From Thermocaproicibacter sp036844765 (lineage in GTDB: Bacteria > Bacillota > Clostridia > Oscillospirales > Acutalibacteraceae), in assembly GCA_036844765.1 (NCBI GenBank), contig DAIUFE010000003.1, positions 35,706 to 99,705 on the forward strand: a stretch of 64,000 nucleotides of DNA, given 5' to 3'. Below are positions 54,625 through 63,385 of this stretch, piece by piece; the first letter of the stretch is position 1; every line of letters starts with the position of its first letter. Below the pieces are notes generated by a model, which searched no databases, had not been told where the DNA came from, and worked only from the letters and a program-made list of their open reading frames with translations. The translations under genes and the position numbers were made by a program.

Positions 54625-55581
54625 TCAGAATTCCATCTTGATGCTGCGCAGGAACAAATCCGAGAGCACGCGGTTCGGGTCCTTGCCGCCGTGGATCACA
54701 GAATCGACGGCTTTTGAGATCGGCAGGTCCACGCGGTACTGCTCCCCGAGACGCACGAGCGCCGTGGTGGTCGCGACGCCCTCGGCCAGCTCGCCGTAAG
54801 GCTCGCCCTTCACGAAAAGCTCGCCGAAGCGCCGGTTGTGGCTGTAGGGCGAAAAGACCGTCGCCTCGTAGTCCCCGAGGTGGGCGAGGCCGTAGGCGGT
54901 GATCTCCCGGCCGCCCATCGCGGAGATCAGCCGGCCGATCTCCCGCGTCCCGCGCGACATCAGCGCGCCTTTGAGCGCGGTCTTGCCCAGGCCGTCCAGC
55001 ATGCCGGCCGCGATGCCGATCACGTTCTTCGAGGCCGCGCCGATCTCGTTGCCGAGCAGGTCGCTGCCGTAGTAGAAGCGGATCAGCTCGCCCGAGAACG
55101 CCCCGACCAGGAATTTCTTCACATCCATGCTTTCGCTGTCGATGACCATGCAGTTCGGGATGCCGCGCACGAAATCCTGCACGTGGCCCGGGCCGACCCA
55201 AATTGCCACGGGCGTTTCGGGGCGGTATTCCCCGAAGATCTGCGTCAGGCGCTTCCCGGTCTCCGCCTCCAGCCCCTTCATGCAAAGCACGGCGGTCTTA
55301 CCCGCCAGGTCCAGGCCGGCGAGCTGCCGCATCAGCCCGCGGAAGCCCTGCGAGCCGATCGAGATCGCCAAAATTTCCGCCGTGCCGACGGCCCCGGCCA
55401 GGTCGGTCGTGAGCCGGACGCTTTCCGGGAGCGTGACCAGCCCGTTCGTGCGGGTGCTCCGGAACCGCGCCAGCTTTTCGGAGCCCCCGCGGCCGTACAG
55501 GGTCACCTCGTGGCCCAGCCGGTCCAGATACCAGGCGAGGCAGCCGCCCCAGCGCCCGCACCCGATCACCGTGATCCGCAA
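54625..55581 (-). CDS. gpsA: NAD(P)-dependent glycerol-3-phosphate dehydrogenase
   Basis: This 318-residue protein begins RITVIGCGRWGGCLAWYLDRLGHEVTLYGR, a Rossmann nucleotide-binding motif. KTAVLCMKGLEAETGKRLTQIF, VGPGHVQDFVRG and the substrate-site region LGNEIGAASKNVIGIAAGMLDGLG follow, with the catalytic Lys of ASKNV. LVRLGEQYRVDLPISKAV lies towards the C-terminus. It makes sn-glycerol-3-phosphate for phospholipid synthesis. TTG start at 55581 after GAAAGGGGGCGGCGGAT; the earlier ATG at 55614 lies upstream of this SD. Confidence 0.92.
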   Translation of the reverse strand: MRITVIGCGRWGGCLAWYLDRLGHEVTLYGRGGSEKLARFRSTRTNGLVTLPESVRLTTDLAGAVGTAEILAISIGSQGFRGLMRQLAGLDLAGKTAVLCMKGLEAETGKRLTQIFGEYRPETPVAIWVGPGHVQDFVRGIPNCMVIDSESMDVKKFLVGAFSGELIRFYYGSDLLGNEIGAASKNVIGIAAGMLDGLGKTALKGALMSRGTREIGRLISAMGGREITAYGLAHLGDYEATVFSPYSHNRRFGELFVKGEPYGELAEGVATTTALVRLGEQYRVDLPISKAVDSVIHGGKDPNRVLSDLFLRSIKMEF

Positions 55582-55641
55582 ATCCGCCGCCCCCTTTCTC
55601 CTATCATACCCCAAAACGGCGTTCCGGGCAACTTTTCCGGG

Positions 55642-56442
55642 TCAGACGGAATTCCCGTCCTCGATGCTGATCTCGTCGAACCGGCCGGTCAGGTCGCGGA
55701 CGGAGAGGGCCTTTTTCTCTGTGCCGGAGACGTCGAGGACGATGCGTCCGCGGTGCATCATGATCAGCCGGTCCCCGAAGGCGAGCGCGTATTTCAGGTT
55801 GTGCGTGACCATCAGCGCGGGAATTTTCTTTTCCCGGACGAAGCGCGCGGTCAGCTCCATCACGGTCCCGCTCGATTTCGGGTCCAGCGCCGCCGTGTGC
55901 TCGTCGAGCAGCAGCAGGCGGATCGGCGTCAGGGTGCAGATCAGCAGCGCGAGCGCCTGCCGCTGCCCGCCCGAAAGGCTGCCGACGGGGACGTCCAGCT
56001 TGTCTTCCAGGCCGAGGCCCAGCGGTTCGAGCTGCGCGCGCCAGCAGCCGGTCCGCCGCCGCGAGACGCCGCGCGTCAGACCGAAGGCCGCCCCCTTGTT
56101 GCCGGCGAGCGAGAGGTTTTCGAGCACGGTCAGCCGCGGGCAGGTCCCCGCGGCGGGGTCCTGGAACACGCGGCCCAGAAAGCGGGCGCGGCGGTATTCC
56201 GCCATCCGGTCGATCCGCTCGCCGCCGAGCAGGACTTCGCCCGCATCCGGCCGCACGCTGCCGCTCAGGATATTCAGGAGGGTCGTTTTCCCGGAGCCGT
56301 TGCTGCCCACCACCGAGACGGAGCGCCCCTCCCCGACCGCGAGGCTGAAGTCCCGGAACAGAGGCCCGGAGCCGAAGGATTTGTCGATGTGGCGCAGCTC
56401 GGCGAGGAATTTTTCCGGGCGGTCAGGAGCCGGAAGCGTCAT
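55642..56442 (-). CDS. Tryptophan-type ABC transporter, ATP-binding protein
   Basis: This 266-residue ATPase has Walker A VVGSNGSGKTTLLNILSG (residues ~40-57), signature VGSLSGGQRQALALLICTL and Walker B RLLLLDEHTAALD, plus the switch histidine in MVTHNLKYAL. It is the third gene of the T-box-controlled solute-binding protein-permease-ATPase operon and overlaps the permease stop by 20 bases. On the strength of the UGG specifier it should energise tryptophan import. Confidence 0.92.
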   Translation of the reverse strand: MTLPAPDRPEKFLAELRHIDKSFGSGPLFRDFSLAVGEGRSVSVVGSNGSGKTTLLNILSGSVRPDAGEVLLGGERIDRMAEYRRARFLGRVFQDPAAGTCPRLTVLENLSLAGNKGAAFGLTRGVSRRRTGCWRAQLEPLGLGLEDKLDVPVGSLSGGQRQALALLICTLTPIRLLLLDEHTAALDPKSSGTVMELTARFVREKKIPALMVTHNLKYALAFGDRLIMMHRGRIVLDVSGTEKKALSVRDLTGRFDEISIEDGNSV

Positions 56443-57340
56443 GCTGCTTTCCCCCCTTTCCGCGGAACGGCGCCGCGCGGTTCGCCACGAGCGCCGCGGT
56501 GAACAGCACAGCCATCAGCAGCTTCAGGTAGTCCGCCGGCAGGCCGAGCTGCATGGCGGCGACCAGGCACGCCTTGTAGACCACGGCGCCGAGCACCACG
56601 GCGGTGGTGGCCCTGAGGAGCCGGAACCGCCCGAACAGACTGGTCCCGATGATCACCGAGGCGAGGCCCATCACGACCATGCCGGTGCCGCTCCAGACGT
56701 TCGCGGAGCCTGCCTGCTGGCTCAGCAGAGAGCCGGAGAGCGCCGTCAGCCCGTTGCCGATCATCAGCCCGAGAATTTTGGACGCGCCGGGGTCGCGCCC
56801 CAGCGAGACGACGAACTGCGGGTTGTCGCCGGCGGCGCGCAGCAGCAGCCCGGATTTGGTCCCCAGGTACCAGTCGGCCGCCAGCTTGACCAGCAGGCAG
56901 CAGACGAACGCCGCCGCGAGGATCCGCCCGGCCCGCGAAAGGCCCGGGATCAGCGCGGCCGGGCCGGAGGAGAACACGGTCGGCCGGTTGTAATACGCCA
57001 CCATCGACGTCCCGCCGGTCACCACGAGGTTCACGCTCGTCAGCCCCGTCATGACCAGAATGCCGGAAAGCAGGTCCGTGATGTGCAGCTTCACGTGCAG
57101 CAGGCCCGTCGCGCAGCCGGCCGTCGCCCCGCACAGGAACGAGACCAGGCACGCGAGCCACGGGTCCGCGCCCCGCAGGATCAGCGCCCCGGTCACGCAC
57201 GCCCCGAGCGGGAACGTGCCGTCCACCGAAAGGTCGGGAAAATTCAGCACCTGATAGGTGAGGTACACGCCGACAGCCATCACCGCGTAGAGGAAGCCCT
57301 CCTGCAGGATGTTGACTGCCAGGCCGAGAAAAATATCCAT
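56423..57340 (-). CDS. Tryptophan-type ABC transporter, permease
   Basis: This 305-residue integral membrane protein has about eight to ten segments (VNILQEGFLYAVMAVGVYLTYQVLNFPDLSVDGTFPLGACV ... IIGTSLFGRF). It belongs to the BPD_transp_2 family that accompanies PF04392-type binding proteins. It is followed by the ATPase gene with a 20-base overlap and preceded by the binding protein after 36 bases. The ATG at 57340 has a GGAACGGGGG upstream. Confidence 0.9.
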   Translation of the reverse strand: MDIFLGLAVNILQEGFLYAVMAVGVYLTYQVLNFPDLSVDGTFPLGACVTGALILRGADPWLACLVSFLCGATAGCATGLLHVKLHITDLLSGILVMTGLTSVNLVVTGGTSMVAYYNRPTVFSSGPAALIPGLSRAGRILAAAFVCCLLVKLAADWYLGTKSGLLLRAAGDNPQFVVSLGRDPGASKILGLMIGNGLTALSGSLLSQQAGSANVWSGTGMVVMGLASVIIGTSLFGRFRLLRATTAVVLGAVVYKACLVAAMQLGLPADYLKLLMAVLFTAALVANRAAPFRGKGGKQHDASGS

Positions 57341-57376
57341 CCGACCGCCCCCGTTCCTTTTGGCTTTTTTATAGTA

Positions 57377-58381
57377 TTACCCGACGGCTTCGGCTTCCGC
57401 ATAGTCGGCGGGGAGGGAAAGCCCTAATTTTTGGAGCACGGCCTTGCTGTAGACGGGCTTGCCTTCGCTGACCGTGTAGACGGGCGTCTCGGAGACTTTG
57501 GCCTCGCCTTTCAGGATCTTCGCGGCCATTTCGCCGGTCTTTTTCCCGAGGGCGACATAGTCGATGCTCTGCGAGGCGAGGCAGCCGTTCTTAACCTGCT
57601 CCACCTCGGAGCCGAAGACGGGAATCTTCGCGCCGTCCGCAGCCTGCAGCAGGGTGCTCAGGTTGTTGACGACGTTGTTGTCGGTGAAATTGTTGATGCA
57701 GTCCACCTTTTTCGCGACGAGCGACGCCGCACCGGCGGAGACCTCCGAGGAGTTGTTGATGCCGACGGCCTCCACCGTGAAGCCGTACTTCGGCACGAGC
57801 TCGCGGAAACGCTTGAGCGTGGAGACCGAGTTGGGCTCGCTCGCGGTGTAGAGCACGCCGATCTTTTCGGCGTCCGGCAGGAACGCGCGGATCATCTTGA
57901 GCTGGGCCTCGAGCGGCAGGACGTCGGAGGAGCCGGTGCAGTTGAGGCCCGGCTTTTCGTTGGACTGCACCAGCCCGGCGGCCGCGGGGTCCGAAACGGC
58001 GGTGAACACCACGGGAATGTCGGTGCCCTGCGCGGCGCTGTAGGCGGACATCGCCGCGGGCGTCGCGATCGCCGCGACCATGTCGTATTTTTTGGACACC
58101 ATGTTTTTCGCCATCAGGTCGGCGTTGCCGTTGTCGGCCTGCGCGTTCTGGAAGTCGATCGTCAGGTTTTTGCCCTCCTCGAAGCCGCCGGCCTTCAGGC
58201 CCTCTTTGAAGCCTTCGGTGCAGTTGTCGAGCGAGGGGTGCGTCGCGTACTGGAGGATCCCGATCGTCGCTTTTTTGTCCGCTCCGCCGGAGGCGGCCGG
58301 CGCGGAGGAGCAGGCGGCCGCGCCCGCGGCCGTCAGCAACGCGAAGGCGCAGGCCAGTGCTTTTTTGATGGAATTTTTCAT
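57377..58381 (-). CDS. trpX: Tryptophan ABC transporter substrate-binding protein
   Basis: This 334-residue lipoprotein (MKNSIKKALACAFALLTAAGAAACSS) has two lobes of the ABC_sub_bind (PF04392) type. GILQYATHPSLDNCTEGFKEGLKAGG (residues ~42-67), VAAIATPAAMSAYSAAQGTDIPVVFTAVSDP and GVLYTASEPNSVSTLKRFRELV are characteristic of the TrpX family. The gene lies directly behind a T-box leader whose specifier codon is UGG, so tryptophan is the expected ligand. ATG at 58381 follows TAAAGGGGGAAAATC. Confidence 0.92.
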   Translation of the reverse strand: MKNSIKKALACAFALLTAAGAAACSSAPAASGGADKKATIGILQYATHPSLDNCTEGFKEGLKAGGFEEGKNLTIDFQNAQADNGNADLMAKNMVSKKYDMVAAIATPAAMSAYSAAQGTDIPVVFTAVSDPAAAGLVQSNEKPGLNCTGSSDVLPLEAQLKMIRAFLPDAEKIGVLYTASEPNSVSTLKRFRELVPKYGFTVEAVGINNSSEVSAGAASLVAKKVDCINNFTDNNVVNNLSTLLQAADGAKIPVFGSEVEQVKNGCLASQSIDYVALGKKTGEMAAKILKGEAKVSETPVYTVSEGKPVYSKAVLQKLGLSLPADYAEAEAVG

Positions 58382-58409
58382 CCGATTTTCCCCCTTTAAG
58401 AAATATAAA

Positions 58410-58700
58410 AGAATAAAAAAACTCCTGCCCCTGAATTTTCAGGGACAGGAGGATTTTCCTGCGGTACCACCCGGATTGGCGATCACTCGCCCGCTTGCTC
58501 CGCGCACGGCGAAAAACGGCGATGCGCGCTTCCTGGATAACGGGTGAAGCTCCCGTCGAAGGCTACCGGGCGCCGAAGCGCCGTTCGCCCCGCCCTCGTA
58601 AGTCCATTCGCCCGGGAGGCGCTTCCGCCGCAATCCCACCGCCTGCGGCTCTCTTGGCCGCGCCGGTCCCGGGGTACTGCTCTTACTCGCAGGTTTTTAT
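58410..58700 (-). ncRNA. T-box riboswitch leader, tryptophan (UGG) specifier
   Basis: Read on the minus strand, the ~290-base leader has a Stem I base formed by GAGTAAG and CTTAC. A Stem I specifier bulge GAA-TGG-A carries the specifier at 58604-58606. The conserved antiterminator bulge is GGGTGGTACCGC (58461-58472). A competing terminator follows at 58421-58453. UGG pairs with the tRNA-Trp anticodon, so uncharged tRNA-Trp should favour expression of the downstream transporter operon. Confidence 0.92.
58413..58453 (-). terminator. T-box-controlled terminator
   Basis: CCTCCTGTCCCTG pairs with CAGGGGCAGGAG around AAAATT and is followed by TTTTTTATTC on the minus strand. The 5' half overlaps sequences needed for the antiterminator. 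Confidence 0.9.
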
Positions 58701-58711
58701 TATTTGGGAAC

Positions 58712-58740
58712 AGTATATGCCGTTTCCGCCGGATTGTCAA
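58712..58740 (-). promoter_or_regulatory. Promoter of the tryptophan transporter operon
   Basis: TTGACA (58735-58740) and TATACT (58712-58717) on the minus strand are 17 bases apart, directly upstream of the T-box. Confidence 0.88.
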
Positions 58741-58767
58741 CCCGCTTTTTCGGAAAGGCAAAAAAAC

Positions 58768-59736
58768 TCAGATGGAGATCCTCAGCGCGATGTCGTAAAG
58801 CTCTTTGTCGAACACGCGCTTCATGCTCAGCGCCTCGGTGATGTCGAGGTCCACGATTCTGCCGCCGCGCATCACGACCACGCGGTTGCTCTTGCCCTCG
58901 TGAAGCAGCGCCGCGCCCACGGCGCCCATCCGGCTGCCGACCACGCGGTCGCGCAGGGTGGGGGAGCCGCCGCGCTGCACGTGGCCGAGGATGGTCGCGC
59001 GGGTCTCGATGCCCGTCGCCTCCTCGATGTCCTTCGCGAGTTTGTCGACGCCGCCCACGCCCTCCGCGACGACGATGATGAAGTGCTTTTTGCCGGTCTT
59101 CTGGGTGAGCTGCATCCGGTCCACAATGTCCTTCTGGAAGTCATACGGCACCTCCGGCACCAGGATGCTGGTCGCGCCGACGGCGATGCCCGTCTGCAGC
59201 GCGATGTCGCCGCACCGGCGGCCCATGACCTGCACCACGCTGCACCGGTCGTGGGATTCCATGGTGTCCCGCAGGCGGTCCACCATCTCCACGGCCGTGT
59301 TCATGGCGGTGTCGAACCCGATGGTGTATTCGCTCGAGGCGATGTCGTTGTCGATGGTGCCCGGGATGCCGATGCACGGGATGCCCGCGCCCGTCAGGTC
59401 GCGCGCGCCGCGGAACGAGCCGTCGCCGCCGATCACCACCACGCCGTCGATGCCCATGCGGCGGCAGTTGTCCGCCGCCTTCTGCACGCCGGCCGGCGTG
59501 TTGAACTCCGGGCTGCGCGCCGTATAAAGAATCGTCCCGCCGCGGTGGATGATGTCGGAAACCGTGCGCAGGTTCATCTCCACGATCTCACCGTTCAGCA
59601 GGCCGTTGAAGCCCCGCTCGATGCCCATCACGCGCATCCCGTAGGAAAGGCCGGTCCTGACCACGGCGCGCACCGCGGCGTTCATGCCCGGCGCGTCGCC
59701 GCCGCTCGTCAGAACGGCAATCGCTTTTTTCGCCAT
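58768..59736 (-). CDS. pfkA: ATP-dependent 6-phosphofructokinase
   Basis: This 322-residue protein is a PfkA: AIAVLTSGGDAPGMNAAVRAVVR (residues ~5-27), GFNGLLNGEIVEM, VIGGDGSFRGARDL, PGTIDNDIASSEYTIGFDTA (catalytic Asp in TIDND) and VVQVMGRRCGDIALQTG. The Gly before the Asp in VVIGGDGSF is consistent with use of ATP rather than PPi. It catalyses the committed glycolytic step. ATG 59736 (MAKKAIAV) after CAGGAGGGCACTTTA was chosen over the ATG 11 codons upstream. pfkA and dnaE are also neighbours in other Clostridia (dnaE-pfkA-pyk). Confidence 0.96.
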   Translation of the reverse strand: MAKKAIAVLTSGGDAPGMNAAVRAVVRTGLSYGMRVMGIERGFNGLLNGEIVEMNLRTVSDIIHRGGTILYTARSPEFNTPAGVQKAADNCRRMGIDGVVVIGGDGSFRGARDLTGAGIPCIGIPGTIDNDIASSEYTIGFDTAMNTAVEMVDRLRDTMESHDRCSVVQVMGRRCGDIALQTGIAVGATSILVPEVPYDFQKDIVDRMQLTQKTGKKHFIIVVAEGVGGVDKLAKDIEEATGIETRATILGHVQRGGSPTLRDRVVGSRMGAVGAALLHEGKSNRVVVMRGGRIVDLDITEALSMKRVFDKELYDIALRISI

Positions 59737-59891
59737 AGTTAAAGTGCCCTCCTGTCGTCTATGCTGCATTTATGAAGCCGCGCGGTCCCCGCTTCCGCGG
59801 GCCGGCACGGCAGAACTGCCCTGTTTATTATAAGCGCAAAAAATGAAAAATGACAAGGTCCTGATATGGATTATTCTACCACTTACATAGA

Positions 59892-62800
59892 TTATTGTTG
59901 CAAATTGTCGATAACCGCCACATTTTTGCCGCCCAGCAGCTTTTTCAGCTCGCGGACCAGCACGTCGTTTACGCTTACGCGCATCGAAAGCGGCGCGAGC
60001 ATCAGCTTTTTTTTGTCGCAGAAATAAATATACAGCGGCGTGGGCCCGTCGAACACCGCGAGGTATTTGCGGGCCTTCCGGTACAGGGGGCTGTCGGCCC
60101 CGGGCACCTTGAGGTAAAGTCCCGGCCGGCAGGAGGAGCGCTTCCGCGGCGCGTCGGCAAGGCTCTGGCAGACCAGCTCGGCGTCCCGGTCCTCGCGGAC
60201 GCTGACGCGTGCCTCGGCCCGGACGATCCTCCCTTCCGCGATCAGCTCGGCGTATTCCGTCAGGGTGCTGGGGAACACGAGCATCTGGATGGAGCCGTAC
60301 AGATCTTCCAGCGTGACGAACGCCATGGTGCTGTTGCTTTTCGTGACCTTGAGCCTCACCTTCTGGATGATGCCCAGCACGGTGACGGTGTCGCCGTCGC
60401 GCCAGCGGCCGCCCTCCTCCTTGGCGCCCTCGACGATCTCGCCGATGCGCACGGCGCGCAGCGGCTCGTACATCCCCGCGTAGGCCGCCATCGGGTGGCC
60501 GGAAAGGTACATCCCGGTCACTTCCTTTTCCATGCCGAGCTTGTCCGCCGCGGAAAGGTCCGGCATGGGCTCGATGCGGAATTCCTCGCGCCCGGATTTT
60601 TCCGCGCCGCCGAAGCCGAAGAAGCCGATCTGTCCCTCGACGTTCTGCTTGCGGTCCTTGTCCAGATAGTCCAGCACGCGGTCGGCGCCGCTCAGCATCT
60701 GCCGGCGGTTCAGGCCCAGGCCGTCCAGCGCGCCGCTCTTGACGAGGCTCTCCAGCGCGCGGCGGTTCAGGCCGCCGTACATCCGGCTGCAGAAATCGAA
60801 AAAGCTCGAAAACCGGCCGCCTTTTTCCCGCTCGGCCGTCAGCGCGTCGATGAAGCCCTTGCCGAGGTTGCGCACCGCCAGCAGCCCGAAGCGGATGTCC
60901 TTCCCGGCGACGGTGAAGCCGCTGCCGCTCTCGTTCACGTGGGGCGGCAGCACGCGGATGCCCAGGCGCAGGCACTCCGCGATATAGGTGGCGAGCTTGT
61001 TGGTGCTGTCCAGCACGCTGGTGAGAAGGGCGGCCATATATTCGCGGGGATAGTGGCACTTGAGCCACGCCGTCTGGTAGCTGACGACGGCGTAGGCGGC
61101 CGCGTGCGATTTGTTGAAGGCGTAGGAGGCGAAGCCCGCCATCTCGCCGTAGACCGCCTCGGCCGTGGCTTCGTCCACGCCCCGGCGGACGCAGCCCTCC
61201 ACCTCGACCTCACCCTTCGCGTTGACCAGGCCGTGGATGAAGATCTCCTTTTCGCGCGCCATCACGTCGTGCTTCTTCTTGCTCATGGCGCGGCGGACGA
61301 TGTCGGCGCGGCCGAACGAGTAGCCCGCCAGCGTGCGGAAGATCTGCATGACCTGCTCCTGGTAGACGATGCACCCGTAGGTGACGTCGAGGATGCCCTT
61401 GAGCAGCGGGTGGCGGTAGGTCACCTTCTCCGGGTGGTGCCGGTTCTCGATATAGCGCGGGATGGACTCCATCGGCCCCGGGCGGTAGAGGGAGATCACG
61501 GCGATGAGGTCCTCGATGTTCTCCGGCCGCAGCTGCATGATCACGCTGCGCATGCCGCCCGATTCAAACTGGAACACGCCGTCCGTCGCGCCGGAGGTGA
61601 GCATCGCGTAGACGTCCCGGTCGTCCATCGGGATATTCTCGATCCGGAACCCGGGCTCCTGCTTTGCGACCATGTCCTGCGCGTTCCGGATCACGGAGAG
61701 GTTCCTCAGGCCGAGGAAGTCCATCTTCAGCAGGCCCAGCTCCTCAAGCGTGGTCATCGTGTACTGCGTGACCACCGAGTCGCCGTTCTTGGCCAGCGGG
61801 ACGTATTCCGCGACGGGCCGGTCCGTGATCACGACGCCCGCCGCGTGGGTCGAGGCGTTGCGCGGCATGCCCTCCAGCTGCTTGGCCATGTCGATCAGCT
61901 TGCGGATCTGGGGGTCCTCGTCGTACCGGCGCTTCAGCTCGCCGGAGGCTTCGAGCGCTTTGTCCAGCGTGATGTTCAGCTCCATCGGCACCAGCTTGGC
62001 GATCTCGTCCACCTTGGCGTAGGGGATGGCCATCGCGCGCCCCACGTCGCGGATGGAGCCGCGCGCGGCCATCGTGCCGAACGTGACGATCTGCGCCACG
62101 TGGTCCGCGCCGTATTTCTGCACCACGTAGTCGATCATCTCGGGCCGGCGCTCGTCCGCGAAGTCAATGTCGAAATCCGGCATGCTCACGCGCTCCGGGT
62201 TCAAAAAGCGCTCGAACAGCAGGTTGTACCGGATGGGGTCGATGCCGGTGATGCCGATGCAGTAGGCGGCGAGGCTGCCCGCGCCGGAGCCGCGCCCCGG
62301 CCCCACGGGGATGCCGACCTCCTTGGCGTGGCGCACGAAGTCGTGCACGATCAGGTAATAGTTGACGTACCCCATCTTCTCAATGACGCCCAGCTCGTAT
62401 TCGAGACGCTTGACGACGCGTTCGTCCGGGTGCTCGCCGTACCGCTCGCGCAGGCCGGCGAAGCATTTTTCACGGAAATAGGCGACGTTGTCCTGCCCGT
62501 TCGGCGTGTCAAAGCGGGGGAGCTTCGTCTTGCCGAACTCGAACTCCACGTGGCAGCGCTCCGCGATCTTCACGGTGTTGTCGGCGGCTTCGGGCACCTG
62601 GGGGAACAGCGCGCGCATCTCCTCCTCCGTCTTGAAATAGAACTGGTTGCTGCCGAACTCCATGGCGTCGCTGTCCTCGATGGTGTGGTTGGTCTGGATG
62701 CAGAGCAGGATGCGGTGCATCTCGCTGTCCTCGGGGCGGATGTAGTGGCAGTCGTTCGTCAGGACGAGGGGGATCCCCGTCTCCCGCGCGATGCGGATGA

Positions 62801-63362
62801 TGGAGGGGTTGATGGCTTTCTGTTCCCGCAGGCCGTGGTCCTGCAGCTCGAGGTAGAAGTTCCCCCGGCCGAAGATGCCGTCGTAGCGCAGGGCGGCGGC
62901 CTTGGCGGCGTCGTAGTCGCCCGCCGTCAGGCACCGCGCGACCTCGCCCGCGAGGCACGCGGAAAGCGCGATCAGCCCCTCGTGGTACTGCTTCAGCAGC
63001 TCGTAGTCCACGCGCGGCTTGGAGTAGAAACCCTCCGTCCACGCGCGGGACACCAGGGCGATCAGGTTGCGGTAGCCCGTGTTGTTCTCGCAGAGCAGCA
63101 CCAGATGCCGGTTTTCGGAATCCAGCTCGTGGGTCTTGTCGAAGCGCGTCCGCGGCGCGACATAGACCTCGCACCCGATGATCGGGTTGATGCCCTTCGC
63201 CTTGGCAGCCTTGTAGAAATCGACGGCCCCGTACATCACGCCGTGGTCGGTCACGGCGACGGCGGGCGCGCCGCGCCGCGCGGCGGTGTCCACCAGCTGC
63301 CGGATGCGGCAGGCGCCGTCCAGCAGACTGTATTCGCTGTGCACGTGAAGATGGACGAACAA
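59892..63362 (-). CDS. dnaE: DNA polymerase III alpha subunit DnaE
   Basis: This 1156-residue protein is a DnaE-type C-family polymerase. The N-terminal PHP domain (FVHLHVHSEYSLLDGACRI, VTDHGVMYG, GCEVYVAPR) covers ~1-280. The palm follows, with GPGRGSGAGSLAAYCIGITGIDPI and the catalytic PDFDIDFADERRPE (D398, D400). The fingers, helix-hairpin-helix region and a C-terminal OB-fold (GDTVTVLGIIQKVRLKVTKSNSTMAFVTLEDLYG, ~990-1025) are all present. It lengthens primers during replication; a PolC is expected elsewhere in a Firmicute. ATG 63362 after GGAAAGGAAGCGG. whiA lies 23 bases upstream on the same strand. Confidence 0.97.
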   Translation of the reverse strand: MFVHLHVHSEYSLLDGACRIRQLVDTAARRGAPAVAVTDHGVMYGAVDFYKAAKAKGINPIIGCEVYVAPRTRFDKTHELDSENRHLVLLCENNTGYRNLIALVSRAWTEGFYSKPRVDYELLKQYHEGLIALSACLAGEVARCLTAGDYDAAKAAALRYDGIFGRGNFYLELQDHGLREQKAINPSIIRIARETGIPLVLTNDCHYIRPEDSEMHRILLCIQTNHTIEDSDAMEFGSNQFYFKTEEEMRALFPQVPEAADNTVKIAERCHVEFEFGKTKLPRFDTPNGQDNVAYFREKCFAGLRERYGEHPDERVVKRLEYELGVIEKMGYVNYYLIVHDFVRHAKEVGIPVGPGRGSGAGSLAAYCIGITGIDPIRYNLLFERFLNPERVSMPDFDIDFADERRPEMIDYVVQKYGADHVAQIVTFGTMAARGSIRDVGRAMAIPYAKVDEIAKLVPMELNITLDKALEASGELKRRYDEDPQIRKLIDMAKQLEGMPRNASTHAAGVVITDRPVAEYVPLAKNGDSVVTQYTMTTLEELGLLKMDFLGLRNLSVIRNAQDMVAKQEPGFRIENIPMDDRDVYAMLTSGATDGVFQFESGGMRSVIMQLRPENIEDLIAVISLYRPGPMESIPRYIENRHHPEKVTYRHPLLKGILDVTYGCIVYQEQVMQIFRTLAGYSFGRADIVRRAMSKKKHDVMAREKEIFIHGLVNAKGEVEVEGCVRRGVDEATAEAVYGEMAGFASYAFNKSHAAAYAVVSYQTAWLKCHYPREYMAALLTSVLDSTNKLATYIAECLRLGIRVLPPHVNESGSGFTVAGKDIRFGLLAVRNLGKGFIDALTAEREKGGRFSSFFDFCSRMYGGLNRRALESLVKSGALDGLGLNRRQMLSGADRVLDYLDKDRKQNVEGQIGFFGFGGAEKSGREEFRIEPMPDLSAADKLGMEKEVTGMYLSGHPMAAYAGMYEPLRAVRIGEIVEGAKEEGGRWRDGDTVTVLGIIQKVRLKVTKSNSTMAFVTLEDLYGSIQMLVFPSTLTEYAELIAEGRIVRAEARVSVREDRDAELVCQSLADAPRKRSSCRPGLYLKVPGADSPLYRKARKYLAVFDGPTPLYIYFCDKKKLMLAPLSMRVSVNDVLVRELKKLLGGKNVAVIDNLQQ

Positions 63363-63385
63363 GGCTTTCCGCTTCCTTTCCGGGG

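Noticed and set aside
58421..58453. Simple terminator of the upstream pfkA gene
   Set aside because: pfkA is read in the same direction and lies upstream, but the T-box sequence and promoter between them show that this hairpin is the regulated terminator of the tryptophan transporter leader.
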